DNA of 64,000 bases from CAIMMJ01 sp037131955 (GTDB taxonomy: Bacteria; Bacteroidota; Bacteroidia; UBA4408). This document shows, piece by piece, positions 43,634 to 52,438 of this stretch. A program made the translations under genes and the position numbers. The notes beneath the pieces are model-generated. The model searched no databases, was not told the DNA's origin, and saw nothing but the letters and a program-made list of their open reading frames with translations. The stretch is taken from NCBI GenBank assembly GCA_037131955.1, contig JBAXQC010000002.1, positions 25,157-89,156 on the forward strand, given 5' to 3'. The first letter of the stretch is position 1, and each line of letters opens with the position of its first letter.

Positions 43634-45499
43634 TTATTTTTTATAAATTATAAGTAGTGAGATTTCATAATTTCTTCCGTGCATAGGCCTTAGGGCAATA
43701 ACTTGGTACTGTGTATTTGATATGTTTCTTACCAAAAAATTTGTTTTCACACTTAATGATTTTAGGTTAAGGAGATAAGAAACTCCAAGTTGATGCAAAA
43801 AATATTGGGGCAAATAGTATTTATTGTCCCATGAAACATATCTGAATGAAGTAAAATCACCACCATAATTTAGGTTCCATTTTTTATAGCTAAAGCTCTC
43901 GTCCCAATGAAATTGGTAGCGGGGAACATATATCAACTGATTGCTTGGCGAATCCGTATTAAATGCGTCAATGTAATTACTCTGGAAATTTGATGAAAAT
44001 TTAATGTCGTTTGAAAAGCTGTAATTTAAATTCACTTCTGTTTCTATGCCTTTACTTTTGGTGGTGTTAACGTTTTGTGCATACCAAAAAAATTCACCCG
44101 GAATCCAAACAATTTGATTTTGTATCCATCTTTTGTAAGCAGAAATTTTTCCTGAGAACTCCAACTTATTTAATTTTACTGTGGAGGATATGTTTGATTC
44201 GAACTCTTTTGTTTGCTCCGATTTTAAATCTGGATTTCCTCCCGGCTTCCAATACAAATCATTAAAGCCAGGAAATCTGCTTACAGATGCTGCTTTTAAC
44301 CCAACAATTAAATAGTTAAATATTTTTGTTTGAGATTCTGTTTGCCAGTTTGTAGGTTGTTGTGTAGTGTTTACCCATTCTTTAAAAATTACTGCATTTA
44401 GTTTTGTTTTAAGTGCTTTAATGGCTTGCGAGACCAATAGTTTGGGCGAATAGCGGTTAAGTTCAGCTCTGCCTCCATATTCATTTGTTTTTGCCCAAGA
44501 TTTTTGAAGATTAAATTGAGCCATTACCGAAAAATTTTTTACCGAATAATTAAACTCACTTACATTAAAAAAATTACGTGAATACGATTCAGAAAAAATG
44601 CTGGTAGAATAATCCGTAAAATCTAGTTGGTCACTAAATACGGCGGTTTTGTTGCTGAAAGAATATTCGTTTTTCTGGTACTTTACGCTAAAAATATTTC
44701 TTAAATTAAAATCGTATTGTTGTGCATAACTTGCCATATTGCTCATTAAAGGTGCTATGTTTCTTTTGGTTTGGTTGAGCCAGGAGCTGTAGTTTACACT
44801 AAAATTTTTATACAGTTTCTTTTGAATGTCTATTAAAAATCCTTTTGAATTAAACTCTGCATTTTTCTGTTTCTCTATGTTTTTTTTTGCATTAAAATCA
44901 TTTACAAATGGAAAATTATTTTTTCCGGATTGATGATAAAATTTCACACCAATTTGTGTGTTTTTATAATTTGAATAGATTTTAAAAATGTTGTTGTAAT
45001 TTCCAAAACTTACAACAGAAGACAGGTGTTCTAAACTAAATTTATTTAGATTTTTAAAATTGTTTTCTAAGGATATTCCTCCTGAGGAAATGGGTTGAAT
45101 ATTTTGAAAAGAGTTGGTTCCTTGATTTACTGTTGCCGAATTAAAAAGATTAATGGGAACAATGGAGGCATCGCCGCTGGCAAGCATAGAGTTATTTATT
45201 GGAATTCCGTTCCAGCTAATTGTAGATTGTGAAGTGCTTCCGCCTCTTGATGAAAAGCTAGAGATAGAACCCGGACCATAGTTTCTTACAAAAACATTTC
45301 CTTGCCTTTGCAAAAATTCCGACGAATTGGTAGAGTAGGAGATGTCTACCTTTTTGGAATTGAAATCAAACAACTTTACTTCTTCAATTTCTATTGTTTT
45401 TAGCAACAAAGATTTTGTATAAATTGTATCTGTGCTTGCGCTATCATGCGGAGAGCCGAGGCAAAAAACAAAAAATACATTTACTATACAGTTAAACAA
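43634..45499 (-). CDS. btuB: TonB-dependent receptor, BtuB-like vitamin B12 transporter
   Basis: 621 residues. The plug domain (about 45-150) shows FSSRGGSTSQSTISWNGIPI and the NNSMLASGDASIVPINLF segment; a 22-strand barrel of alternating aromatic strands follows, ending YEISLLIIYKK. Size and plug sequence fit BtuB-type receptors. The first in-frame start is a TTG at 45499, giving an uncharged signal-like N-terminus; a rare start slightly upstream is possible. A cobalamin riboswitch lies about 110 bp upstream, which is strong evidence that the substrate is a corrinoid. Confidence 0.92.
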   Translation of the reverse strand: MFNCIVNVFFVFCLGSPHDSASTDTIYTKSLLLKTIEIEEVKLFDFNSKKVDISYSTNSSEFLQRQGNVFVRNYGPGSISSFSSRGGSTSQSTISWNGIPINNSMLASGDASIVPINLFNSATVNQGTNSFQNIQPISSGGISLENNFKNLNKFSLEHLSSVVSFGNYNNIFKIYSNYKNTQIGVKFYHQSGKNNFPFVNDFNAKKNIEKQKNAEFNSKGFLIDIQKKLYKNFSVNYSSWLNQTKRNIAPLMSNMASYAQQYDFNLRNIFSVKYQKNEYSFSNKTAVFSDQLDFTDYSTSIFSESYSRNFFNVSEFNYSVKNFSVMAQFNLQKSWAKTNEYGGRAELNRYSPKLLVSQAIKALKTKLNAVIFKEWVNTTQQPTNWQTESQTKIFNYLIVGLKAASVSRFPGFNDLYWKPGGNPDLKSEQTKEFESNISSTVKLNKLEFSGKISAYKRWIQNQIVWIPGEFFWYAQNVNTTKSKGIETEVNLNYSFSNDIKFSSNFQSNYIDAFNTDSPSNQLIYVPRYQFHWDESFSYKKWNLNYGGDFTSFRYVSWDNKYYLPQYFLHQLGVSYLLNLKSLSVKTNFLVRNISNTQYQVIALRPMHGRNYEISLLIIYKK

Positions 45500-45574
45500 T
45501 CCTACAAAAAATTCACGGGAAAAAATATAAAAAACAACAAAGCAAAAGCATTGGCTTTACTTTAGTGTAATTTA

Positions 45575-45594
45575 AACCTTTATTCCCGAAGGTT
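45575..45594 (-). promoter_or_regulatory. Possible expression-platform hairpin of the B12 riboswitch
   Basis: On the minus strand, AACCTT (45594-45589) pairs with AAGGTT (45580-45575) around a CGGGAATA loop, between the aptamer and the btuB start. It has no long T-run, so control of translation or of an alternative fold is more likely than plain termination. Confidence 0.5.
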
Positions 45595-45608
45595 AATAAA
45601 TCTTTTTC

Positions 45609-45773
45609 GATTTTTAGGCAGGTCTTCTGACTTGTAACCTTTAATCTACCTTCCCGAAATGGTCTTCAGTGGTTAAACAGATTAAATTTTTTTGATGTTA
45701 CTTACAGCAGCGGGTACTGTTTGCGAATTTCACACAATTCCCTATTAATTTGCGTAGGCAAAACCTCTAAATC
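45609..45773 (-). promoter_or_regulatory. Cobalamin (AdoCbl-type) riboswitch aptamer
   Basis: About 165 nt on the minus strand. P1 pairs GATTT (45773-45769) with AAATC (45613-45609). The conserved elements follow in order: GAGGTTTTGCCT, AATAGGGAA, GTGTGAAATTC, CAGTACCCGCTGCTGTAA, CCACTG, GGGAAGGTAGATT, and the B12 box AAGTCAGAAGACCTGCCT. All the hallmark motifs of the cobalamin riboswitch class are present. It should repress the downstream btuB operon when cobalamin is abundant. Confidence 0.97.
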
Positions 45774-45778
45774 TTGTG

Positions 45779-45808
45779 CAAAGGTAATATTTATTTTTTA
45801 GTAGCAAC
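45779..45808 (-). promoter_or_regulatory. Promoter of the B12 riboswitch transcript
   Basis: GTTG at 45808-45805 on the minus strand, 18 bp of spacer, then TACCTTTG at 45786-45779. The -7 box is a perfect TAnnTTTG and the predicted start (about 45773) coincides with the first base of the aptamer P1 helix. The promoter overlaps the stop codon of the upstream lipoprotein gene. Confidence 0.65.
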
Positions 45809-46213
45809 AGCAGTGCAAGTTTCAATGCTTCCACCTGCATCTTTTGCTGTATAGGATAAATTTAGTTTTGAAGAAACTACGCTCCCAGAACCCTTTATTA
45901 CAAAGCCATCCATGTTTTGCTCTGGAATACTTATGTTTCCGTTGGCATAATTTATATTCAAGCTTTTTTGAAAACCTATGTTATAAAAATTTTCAATTTT
46001 ATAGGTAGAATTATCTGCCGATGTAGAGATTACGTGAAATTCAAAAGTGGTTTTAGAAGCAGGACTAGAGCCACTTGCCGCTACAGTTTCTTCGCAATTG
46101 TATTTTCCTTCTATAGTTGGCTCAACAACATTATCAGGCTCACAAGAAGCAAGAAAAATTAAAAGAAATAATGTAGATAAATGGTGTAGAAAATTTAGTT
46201 TACGACTTTTCAT
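45791..46213 (-). CDS. Small lipoprotein, unknown function
   Basis: 140 residues from ATG 46213 (MKSRKLNFLHHLSTLFLLIF), which gives a clean lipoprotein signal ending LASC; an in-frame start at 46258 would add 15 residues ahead of it. The mature part is a short beta-rich domain with EGKYNCEETVAASG and LNLSYTAKDAGGSIETCTAVATKK, similar in style to small lipocalin-like lipoproteins of Bacteroidota. It overlaps the EamA gene by 14 bp. It precedes the riboswitch but is not part of its transcript. Confidence 0.72.
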   Translation of the reverse strand: MKSRKLNFLHHLSTLFLLIFLASCEPDNVVEPTIEGKYNCEETVAASGSSPASKTTFEFHVISTSADNSTYKIENFYNIGFQKSLNINYANGNISIPEQNMDGFVIKGSGSVVSSKLNLSYTAKDAGGSIETCTAVATKK

Positions 46214-47108
46214 AAGTGGTTTTGTGTTTATAAAAACTAGCAAGGTATACACCTGCAAATATTAAAATTGCTGAAACAATTTTTGTGCCATCAATAAAAT
46301 CTTTTCCCAATAGTATGGCAAAAAACGATGCCAATAAGGGTTGCAAATAGATATAAATTCCAACTACAGATGGTTCTACGGTTTTTAAAGCTATGTTATT
46401 TAACCAATATGCCAAAAAAGTAGTAAACACAATTACATATAATATAGCCAAAATTGCTGAAAACGGAATTTGAGTATAGTCTACAGATATCATTCCATGC
46501 CAACCAAAAGGTAAAATCCAAAATATACCAAATAAAAATACCCACTTCATTACAGTTAGGGTTTCATATTTTTTCATTAAGCTTTTAATGAGTACTAGGT
46601 AGATTGACCATGAAATAGAATTTAAAAAAATTAGTACATCGCCCAAAGAGTTTTCTGATTTGGTAAAACTTACTGTGCCTCCTTTGGTTATTAAATAAAA
46701 TGCTCCACAAAAACCAAGAACAATACCTATTACTTTAGCAAAACTAATTTTTTCTTTGTTAATTATATTTGAAATTAGCAAAACTAAAATTGGCGAAAAC
46801 ACCATTATAATTGATGCATTTATAGGCGTTGTTCTGCTTAGTCCCTCAAAAAAGAAAAGTTGGTTAATGGCTATTCCAAACAATGAACAAACAATTAATC
46901 TCCTAAAATCTTTCTTCTCTATTTTTTGAGTTGCACCTATATTGTAGAGACTAAAAAACAATAAAAACGCTCCAATTACCCTTAGCAATACAAAGCCCGA
47001 AGGTTGCAAATATTTGGGCATAACATGTTTTGCAATGGTATAGTTTGCGCCATAAATTACATTTGCTAAGAAAATAAAACTATGTGCTTTTAATTTTGAT
47101 GGATACAA
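46200..47108 (-). CDS. EamA-family (DMT superfamily) transporter
   Basis: 302 residues, ten membrane helices as two EamA repeats. The first begins FIFLANVIYGANYTIAKHVMP; the second, near residue 150, begins LGDVLIFLNSISWSIYLVLIK. VVGIYIYLQPLLASFFAILLGKD is the usual segment before the last helix. Family members export amino acids or other metabolites; the substrate is unknown. Confidence 0.9.
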   Translation of the reverse strand: MYPSKLKAHSFIFLANVIYGANYTIAKHVMPKYLQPSGFVLLRVIGAFLLFFSLYNIGATQKIEKKDFRRLIVCSLFGIAINQLFFFEGLSRTTPINASIIMVFSPILVLLISNIINKEKISFAKVIGIVLGFCGAFYLITKGGTVSFTKSENSLGDVLIFLNSISWSIYLVLIKSLMKKYETLTVMKWVFLFGIFWILPFGWHGMISVDYTQIPFSAILAILYVIVFTTFLAYWLNNIALKTVEPSVVGIYIYLQPLLASFFAILLGKDFIDGTKIVSAILIFAGVYLASFYKHKTTYEKS

Positions 47109-47189
47109 ATTTTAGTTGCGTAATAAATTAAAAACACAAAGAAACTAAAACAAATTGTTACTGTGCTAATTTTTGTGTTATTTGGCAAT

Positions 47190-47426
47190 ATGAAGTATCA
47201 TAAAATTTTTGGTTTATTTTTATTAATTTCTATCCACAAAACTTTTGCAGGAGGCTTCCAAGTAAATTTGCAAGGCATAAAACAAAGCGGAATGGCAAAC
47301 TGCGGAGTTGCTTCGTTGAGAGATAACTCCTTGTTGTTTTTTAACCCCGGTGGATTGGCGCTTTTAGATACTTCTTGTAGTATCACCACAGCATTTAGTC
47401 CTTTGTTCCCAAGAACTTTGTCCTAA
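47190..47426 (+). pseudogene. Truncated OmpP1/FadL-type outer-membrane transporter (N-terminal fragment)
   Basis: 78 residues starting at ATG 47190: a signal peptide (FLLISIHKTFAGG) followed by FQVNLQGIKQSGMANCGVAS and NSLLFFNPGGLALLD, which is the N-terminus of OmpP1/FadL/TodX barrels. The reading frame then stops at FPRTLS, whereas such barrels run 400-500 residues. No continuation is seen in the next 160 bp in any frame, so most of the gene appears to have been lost. It might still make a short secreted peptide. Confidence 0.75.
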
Positions 47427-47590
47427 TTTTTTATAGAAATTTTATTTGCGTGGAATTCATCAACATAGTTTAATATTTATCTTTGCTGTAAAAATCTATT
47501 AAAATTGTTGAATTAAAATTAAAGTAAAAAAAAGCAGAAAAAGCCTTACTTTTAGTTCAAATTTTAAAATAATATTTAATACATAGAACC

Positions 47591-49228
47591 ATGTTTAATT
47601 TTTACAAAAGGATTTTTGCGACACTGCTTATTCTAATTAATTTTGTTTATGCAAAGGCCGATATTACGGTAAGTTCAAAGATCACTGAGGTGATGGTTTA
47701 CCAGCAGTTTGCACAAATTACCGCTAATGCTGATGTAAATATTGTTCCCGGAAATTATAATTTAATAGTTGATAATTTGTCTCAATATACTGACGAAGGT
47801 AGTTTGCAATTAAAAGGCGATGCCAACTTTGTAATTTTGTCTATTTCTACTCAAATGAATTATCTAGGAGAAGAAAAAAAGTCTAGGCAATTAATTGCAT
47901 TGGAAGATAGCATTGATAGGTTAACCTTAAAAATTTCCGCAAATAATAGCCAAATAGAGGTATATACTGCAGAACACGATATGATTATTGCCAATCAAAA
48001 AATTTCAGGGGCAAACAATGGCGTTAATTCCTTAGAACTGGAGAAAATGGCCAATTTCTACAGACAACGTTTGCTAGAAATAAAAACAAAGAGATCAGAT
48101 TTGCAGAGAAAGCAACAAGAGATGGCAAAAAAACAATTGGCGCTCACCAATCAGTTAAACCAGCTTAGAGCAGAGCAAACCAGTGTTTATTTGCAAGCAA
48201 TTATTTCTATACAAAGTAGTGTTACTGCAAAAACAAAACTAAGTTTAAATTACATAGTTTCTAATGCAGGCTGGTCTCCAATCTATGACATCAAGAGTGA
48301 ATCTGTAAATGCACCATTAAAAATTGTTTCTAAAGCCAATGTGTATCAAAATACTGGCGATTTATGGAAAGAAGTTAAAATGTCTATTTCTACAGGTAAT
48401 CCCTCGTTAAACAATACCAAGCCCAATTTACAACCTTATTATTTGTCAATTTATAATCCTGTTACAAATTACAACAACAATAACTACCGAAACAGAAATG
48501 CTGGCGTTCCTGCTGCTATGCCTCAAATGATGATGGAGGATAGAGAAGATGCGAAAAGCAGTAAAATGGAGGAAAAAGTTGTAACTAATTCGTCTGCTTA
48601 TTCAACTAATATAGAAAGCACCACAAGCAATGTATTTGAAATTTCTTTACCTTATACCATTCCTTCCGACGGCAAAGAATACGTGGTAGCCATTCAAACC
48701 TATGATGTGCCAGCTGTTTACAGTTATTATTCTACACCAAAATTAGAAAAAGAGGTTTTTTTAATTGCAACAATTACCAATTGGGAGCAAACAGGATTAT
48801 TGCCGGGTGAAGCAAATTTATTTAACGAAGGAACTTATGTTGGCAAATCTTATTTTGATACAAAAATCACTGGCGACACTTTACCAATTTCTTTGGGCAG
48901 AGACAAAAATATAAACATCAACAGAAAGAAAACAAAAAACTTTACCGAGAAAAACTTTACTGGCAATACAAAGAAAACAAGTTTAGAATATGAAATTGAA
49001 ATTAAAAACAAGAAGAAAGGAGAAATAGACTTGGTAATTGAAGACCAGTATCCACTCTCTAAAATTGAAGAAGTTGAAGTTGACTTATTCAACGACGGCG
49101 GAGCCACTGTGAATAAAGAAACGGGTAAATTAAGGTGGAATTTTAAACTTAAAGCGGCAGAAAATAAAACCTTAAAGTTTGGATACAACGTAAAATATCC
49201 CAAAAAAATTATTTTAAATAATTTGTAA
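47591..49228 (+). CDS. DUF4139/MuiA-family protein
   Basis: 545 residues with a signal peptide ending VYAKA. Residues 25-125 are DUF4140-like (VSSKITEVMVYQQFAQITA, with DNLSQYTDEGSLQLKGD). A coiled coil (about 100-205) follows, then the DUF4139 barrel, including SLNYIVSNAGWSPIYDIKS and EYEIEIKNKKKGEIDLVIED. The domain order is that of MuiA (mucoidy inhibitor A) homologues. The molecular function is unknown; it is probably periplasmic or outer-membrane-associated. The gene ends in a terminator. Confidence 0.88.
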   Translation: MFNFYKRIFATLLILINFVYAKADITVSSKITEVMVYQQFAQITANADVNIVPGNYNLIVDNLSQYTDEGSLQLKGDANFVILSISTQMNYLGEEKKSRQLIALEDSIDRLTLKISANNSQIEVYTAEHDMIIANQKISGANNGVNSLELEKMANFYRQRLLEIKTKRSDLQRKQQEMAKKQLALTNQLNQLRAEQTSVYLQAIISIQSSVTAKTKLSLNYIVSNAGWSPIYDIKSESVNAPLKIVSKANVYQNTGDLWKEVKMSISTGNPSLNNTKPNLQPYYLSIYNPVTNYNNNNYRNRNAGVPAAMPQMMMEDREDAKSSKMEEKVVTNSSAYSTNIESTTSNVFEISLPYTIPSDGKEYVVAIQTYDVPAVYSYYSTPKLEKEVFLIATITNWEQTGLLPGEANLFNEGTYVGKSYFDTKITGDTLPISLGRDKNININRKKTKNFTEKNFTGNTKKTSLEYEIEIKNKKKGEIDLVIEDQYPLSKIEEVEVDLFNDGGATVNKETGKLRWNFKLKAAENKTLKFGYNVKYPKKIILNNL

Positions 49229-49246
49229 GAAGGTAAAATTTTTCGC

Positions 49247-49271
49247 TTGGTTGGTCCTTGCGACCAACCAA
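49247..49271 (+). terminator. Terminator-like hairpin after the DUF4139 gene
   Basis: TTGGTTGGT (49247-49255) pairs perfectly with ACCAACCAA (49263-49271) around CCTTGCG. The 3' arm is itself the start of a 25-bp tandem repeat, so this hairpin can form with any of the three copies. No long T-run follows. Confidence 0.55.
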
Positions 49272-49329
49272 ATAAAGTGTCTTTGCGACCAACCAAATAA
49301 AAGGTCTTTGCGACCAACCAACTAAGTAC
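49257..49329 (+). repeat. 25-bp tandem repeat, about three copies
   Basis: The core GCGACCAACCAA recurs at 49260, 49285 and 49310, i.e. a period of exactly 25 bp. The full unit is about CTTTGCGACCAACCAAATAAA plus four variable bases. Copy three diverges at its end (ACTAAGTAC). The upstream TTGGTTGGT is the inverted match to every copy's core. Confidence 0.85.
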
Positions 49330-49417
49330 CTCAAATACTCCTCGCTTTATTGCTATTGCAGAAGTGTGGCAAACAAGGTTTTTATAGCTTTAAAATTTAT
49401 ACTTTTTCAAAGATATA

Positions 49418-49459
49418 AGTCTGAAGCCAAGAATCCGCCGCGGCGGAAAGATACAGACT
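49418..49459. repeat. GC-rich palindrome nested in an inverted repeat
   Basis: TCCGCCGCGGCGGA (49434-49447) is a 14-base perfect palindrome, strikingly GC-rich for this genome. AGTCTG (49418-49423) and CAGACT (49454-49459) flank it almost symmetrically. The rest of the 330-bp gap between the DUF4139 gene and the S9 peptidase shows no gene. Confidence 0.6.
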
Positions 49460-49558
49460 AAGTACTTTTAAATAAAAAGTCAGTAGTTACAAAATCAAAG
49501 GCTACAGCTTATTAAAATAATCAAACTATCTATTAAAACTAACTAGAAATTTATTGCG

Positions 49559-51496
49559 TTAATTCAATAAATATTTTCTTACAAATTCAAGGGTAGAATA
49601 AAACTGAAAATCTATGTTTCCTTTTTTCCTAAAACCATGGCCTTCGTCTTTTGCCATTAAAAACCAAACCGTTCCTCCGTTCTCTTTAATTTTATCTTTC
49701 ATTTGAATAGCCTCGCTTGCAGGCACTCTTGGGTCATTTTCTCCTTGTACAATAAACATAGGTTTTGTAATTTCTTTTGTATGATTTAAAGGAGAAATTT
49801 TCTCCAAAAACTCAGCCATTTTTGCATCTCTTTCATCGCCATATTCTACTCTTCGCAAATCTCTTCGGTAGCTTTCGGTATTTTTTAAGAATGTATTAAA
49901 ATTAGAAATTCCAACTACATCTAAAGAACATCTAATTTTATCGGCATACCAAAAGGAACAGGCCAAGGTCATATAACCACCGTAGCTTCCTCCGGTTATC
50001 ATTACTCTGTCTTTGTCCAAATCGGGTTGTGCAGCAATCCAATCCAGTAAAGCGCCTATATCTTTTACTGATTCTTCTCTTTTAAAACCATTGTCGGCAT
50101 CCAAAAAAGTTTTTCCAAATCCATCGGAACCCCTTACGTTAGGATAAATAATAGATACACCCAACTCGTTTAAGTAATAATTATTTCTTCCCAAAAAACC
50201 TGGTCTTGATTGTCCTTCGGGACCACCGTGAATATTTATTATAACTGGTCTTTTTCCAGTAAATTTTGTTGCTGCCTTGTAATAAAATCCTGAAATTTCT
50301 TTGCCATCAAAGGATTTCCATTTAACTAATAACGGTTCTTGCAGTTGCGAAACATCCATTCCGCCCAATTCACTCTCTGTCCATCTTATCAGTGATTTAG
50401 TTTCTAAATTGTATTCAAAAATATCCGACGATGAATTAAATGAATTAATTGTTAGTGCAAAGCTTTTTCCATCTTTGTACCAGCTCAGTCCACCAATTGT
50501 GCAATTGGGTATGTTACTTAAAGGGATTATGGATTTATCTAAAACCGAGTACATATAAATTTTTGAAAGCCCATTTTCATTGGCAGAGAACACAATTTTT
50601 TGGCCGTCTTCAGAAATATCTACATCCTCTATTCCCCAATTTATTTTAGAAGAAATTACTTCGATATTTTTAGTTTCAAAATTATAAAATGCAAGTCGAT
50701 TAAATTCGCTGTCTTTGTTGGTAAGTAAAAAAAATCCTTTTCCATCTTCAGAAAATTCTAGTGCATCGTAAGTTGTTCTTTCATCTTTTAGCGGCAGGAT
50801 ACGTGTTTTTGTTTTTGTTTTTATATCCAGCAAATATATTCTTGATTCGTTTACCGATATACCTTCGCCAATTAAAAGCGATTCATCCGAAGGAGACCAG
50901 TCAGCAATTCCCCAACCTCCACCTAAATTTTCTCCTACCAAAATATTTGTATTGGTATCTAAAGGATTCATAACAAAAAAATCTCTGTCGGCATTGTTTC
51001 TTCTGGTAGAGCTGTAAGCAATTTTATCTTTTTTGTTGTTCCAGATTCCTAAACTGTTTTGCGTTCTTTTTCCTACAGAAAGCTGATTTACTTTTTTGTT
51101 TTTTGTATCGTATTTATACAATTGAGAGAATTCATTTCCACCATTGTCTCTTCCAAACAAAAAGTAATCGCCGTTTAAAGGTTCGAAGTTTGCAGTTCCT
51201 ACAGGCTCCTCAAAAAAAGTAATTTGCTGCCTGTCGCCACCTGGCATTTTCACATAATGCAGTTGGTTGCTGTTGGCAAACCGAGTAGTAATTATCATTT
51301 CTTTTTTTGTGGGATGCCATGCAACAAAACTAGCTCCGCGAGATTCGGTATAGGATTTTACATCGTTAACAACTGAATTATTTATTTGGGGAATGTTTTC
51401 TACTACTAAATTCTCTGGTACTTTAATAACGTTAGTTTGGGAGTATGCCGCAGCGTTAGACAACAAACAAAGGATTGAATAAACGTATTTTTTCAT
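49559..51496 (-). CDS. S9-family serine peptidase (acylaminoacyl/prolyl oligopeptidase type)
   Basis: 645 residues: signal peptide ending AAAYSQ, an N-terminal beta-propeller (about 30-370, WD-like units such as EDVDISEDGQKIVFSANE), and an alpha/beta-hydrolase domain. The catalytic serine is in GGSYGGYM, the aspartate is in QGENDPRV and the histidine is in KDEGHGF. HGGPEGQSRPGF is the oxyanion region. Secreted to the periplasm, it probably trims peptides taken up as nutrients. Confidence 0.93.
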   Translation of the reverse strand: MKKYVYSILCLLSNAAAYSQTNVIKVPENLVVENIPQINNSVVNDVKSYTESRGASFVAWHPTKKEMIITTRFANSNQLHYVKMPGGDRQQITFFEEPVGTANFEPLNGDYFLFGRDNGGNEFSQLYKYDTKNKKVNQLSVGKRTQNSLGIWNNKKDKIAYSSTRRNNADRDFFVMNPLDTNTNILVGENLGGGWGIADWSPSDESLLIGEGISVNESRIYLLDIKTKTKTRILPLKDERTTYDALEFSEDGKGFFLLTNKDSEFNRLAFYNFETKNIEVISSKINWGIEDVDISEDGQKIVFSANENGLSKIYMYSVLDKSIIPLSNIPNCTIGGLSWYKDGKSFALTINSFNSSSDIFEYNLETKSLIRWTESELGGMDVSQLQEPLLVKWKSFDGKEISGFYYKAATKFTGKRPVIINIHGGPEGQSRPGFLGRNNYYLNELGVSIIYPNVRGSDGFGKTFLDADNGFKREESVKDIGALLDWIAAQPDLDKDRVMITGGSYGGYMTLACSFWYADKIRCSLDVVGISNFNTFLKNTESYRRDLRRVEYGDERDAKMAEFLEKISPLNHTKEITKPMFIVQGENDPRVPASEAIQMKDKIKENGGTVWFLMAKDEGHGFRKKGNIDFQFYSTLEFVRKYLLN

Positions 51497-51578
51497 TTTT
51501 TTTTATAAATTGGTTTTGAATATAGAATGAATAGTATAAATGTAAGCAGCTTTTTTTCTTTTTAGCAAAAAAAAATTC

Positions 51579-51586
51579 TATATTTG
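51579..51586 (+). promoter_or_regulatory. Possible -7 element of the 51.6-kb gene
   Basis: TATATTTG matches TAnnTTTG 17 bp before the ATG at 51604, which would give a leader of about 10 nt. The -33 region is only T-rich with no clear TTTG. Confidence 0.4.
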
Positions 51587-51603
51587 AAGAATACATATCT
51601 AGC

Positions 51604-52422
51604 ATGACACACAAAATTATTACTGCAACATTGCTATTGTTTGCTAACGTCAATTTTTTATTTGCACAGGCTGATAAAAGTAGTGAAGAAAACAAAGACA
51701 TTCCAGAGAAGAAATTCTTCTATGAACAAGGCATCAACTGCACACAGTTTGTTAAACAATACCTTAGTTTTAATTCTATTAATATTAGCAATTTACCTTA
51801 TTTGTTTACCGGAAATGTGGTGTATAAACCATTTGGCTTTAGGTATGGCTTTAATTATATAATGAATAATTCAGAAGATCTAGGAGAAACCACATCTCTT
51901 AACAATCCAACGCCAGATAACGATACAAAAAAAATTACTTCAAATTTATTTACAGGTAGAATAGGCTTGTTTTATTACCAAAGAATTAATAAAAAGTTTG
52001 TAGTGAATTATGGCTTGGATTTTTTAATTTCTAAGGATTATACTTTAAGCCAAACAAACAACTCTACTTATGATATTAATGCGGGGAGTAGTCAAACAAC
52101 TACCACAACCACAATTACAAAATCTTCCTCAAAAACAACGGTTAACTCTATGGGTGGAGGACCATTTATTGGTGTTCAATTTTTCTTTAATAAAAATATT
52201 TCTATTGGCACCGAGAGCAGTATTTACATTGTTAGCTCAGAAACCAAACAAAATCTAACAAGCGATTTTTACTCACAATCAATTACTTCATTTACAGGTT
52301 GGCAAAACATTCCAACAAGCATTTCCACTACAAACAATAACAGCAACCAAGAAATAAAATCTAATCAATCCAATACAAACATCAATATTCCATTGAACTT
52401 ATTTTGTTACATAAGATTTTAA
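51604..52422 (+). CDS. Predicted outer-membrane beta-barrel protein, unknown family
   Basis: 272 residues with a signal peptide ending FLFAQ at about 22. Strand-like segments (FRYGFNYIMNN, TGRIGLFYYQRINKKFVVNYGLDFLI, GGPFIGVQFFFNKNISIG) and the aromatic C-terminal residue (LFCYIRF) fit an eight- to ten-stranded barrel ending in phenylalanine. Two very Ser/Thr/Asn-rich loops (SSQTTTTTTITKSSSKTT and SISTTNNNSNQEIKSNQS) are probably extracellular. Followed 16 bp later by the peroxidase gene. Confidence 0.72.
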   Translation: MTHKIITATLLLFANVNFLFAQADKSSEENKDIPEKKFFYEQGINCTQFVKQYLSFNSINISNLPYLFTGNVVYKPFGFRYGFNYIMNNSEDLGETTSLNNPTPDNDTKKITSNLFTGRIGLFYYQRINKKFVVNYGLDFLISKDYTLSQTNNSTYDINAGSSQTTTTTTITKSSSKTTVNSMGGGPFIGVQFFFNKNISIGTESSIYIVSSETKQNLTSDFYSQSITSFTGWQNIPTSISTTNNNSNQEIKSNQSNTNINIPLNLFCYIRF

Positions 52423-52438
52423 ATTTTAAATTAATATT

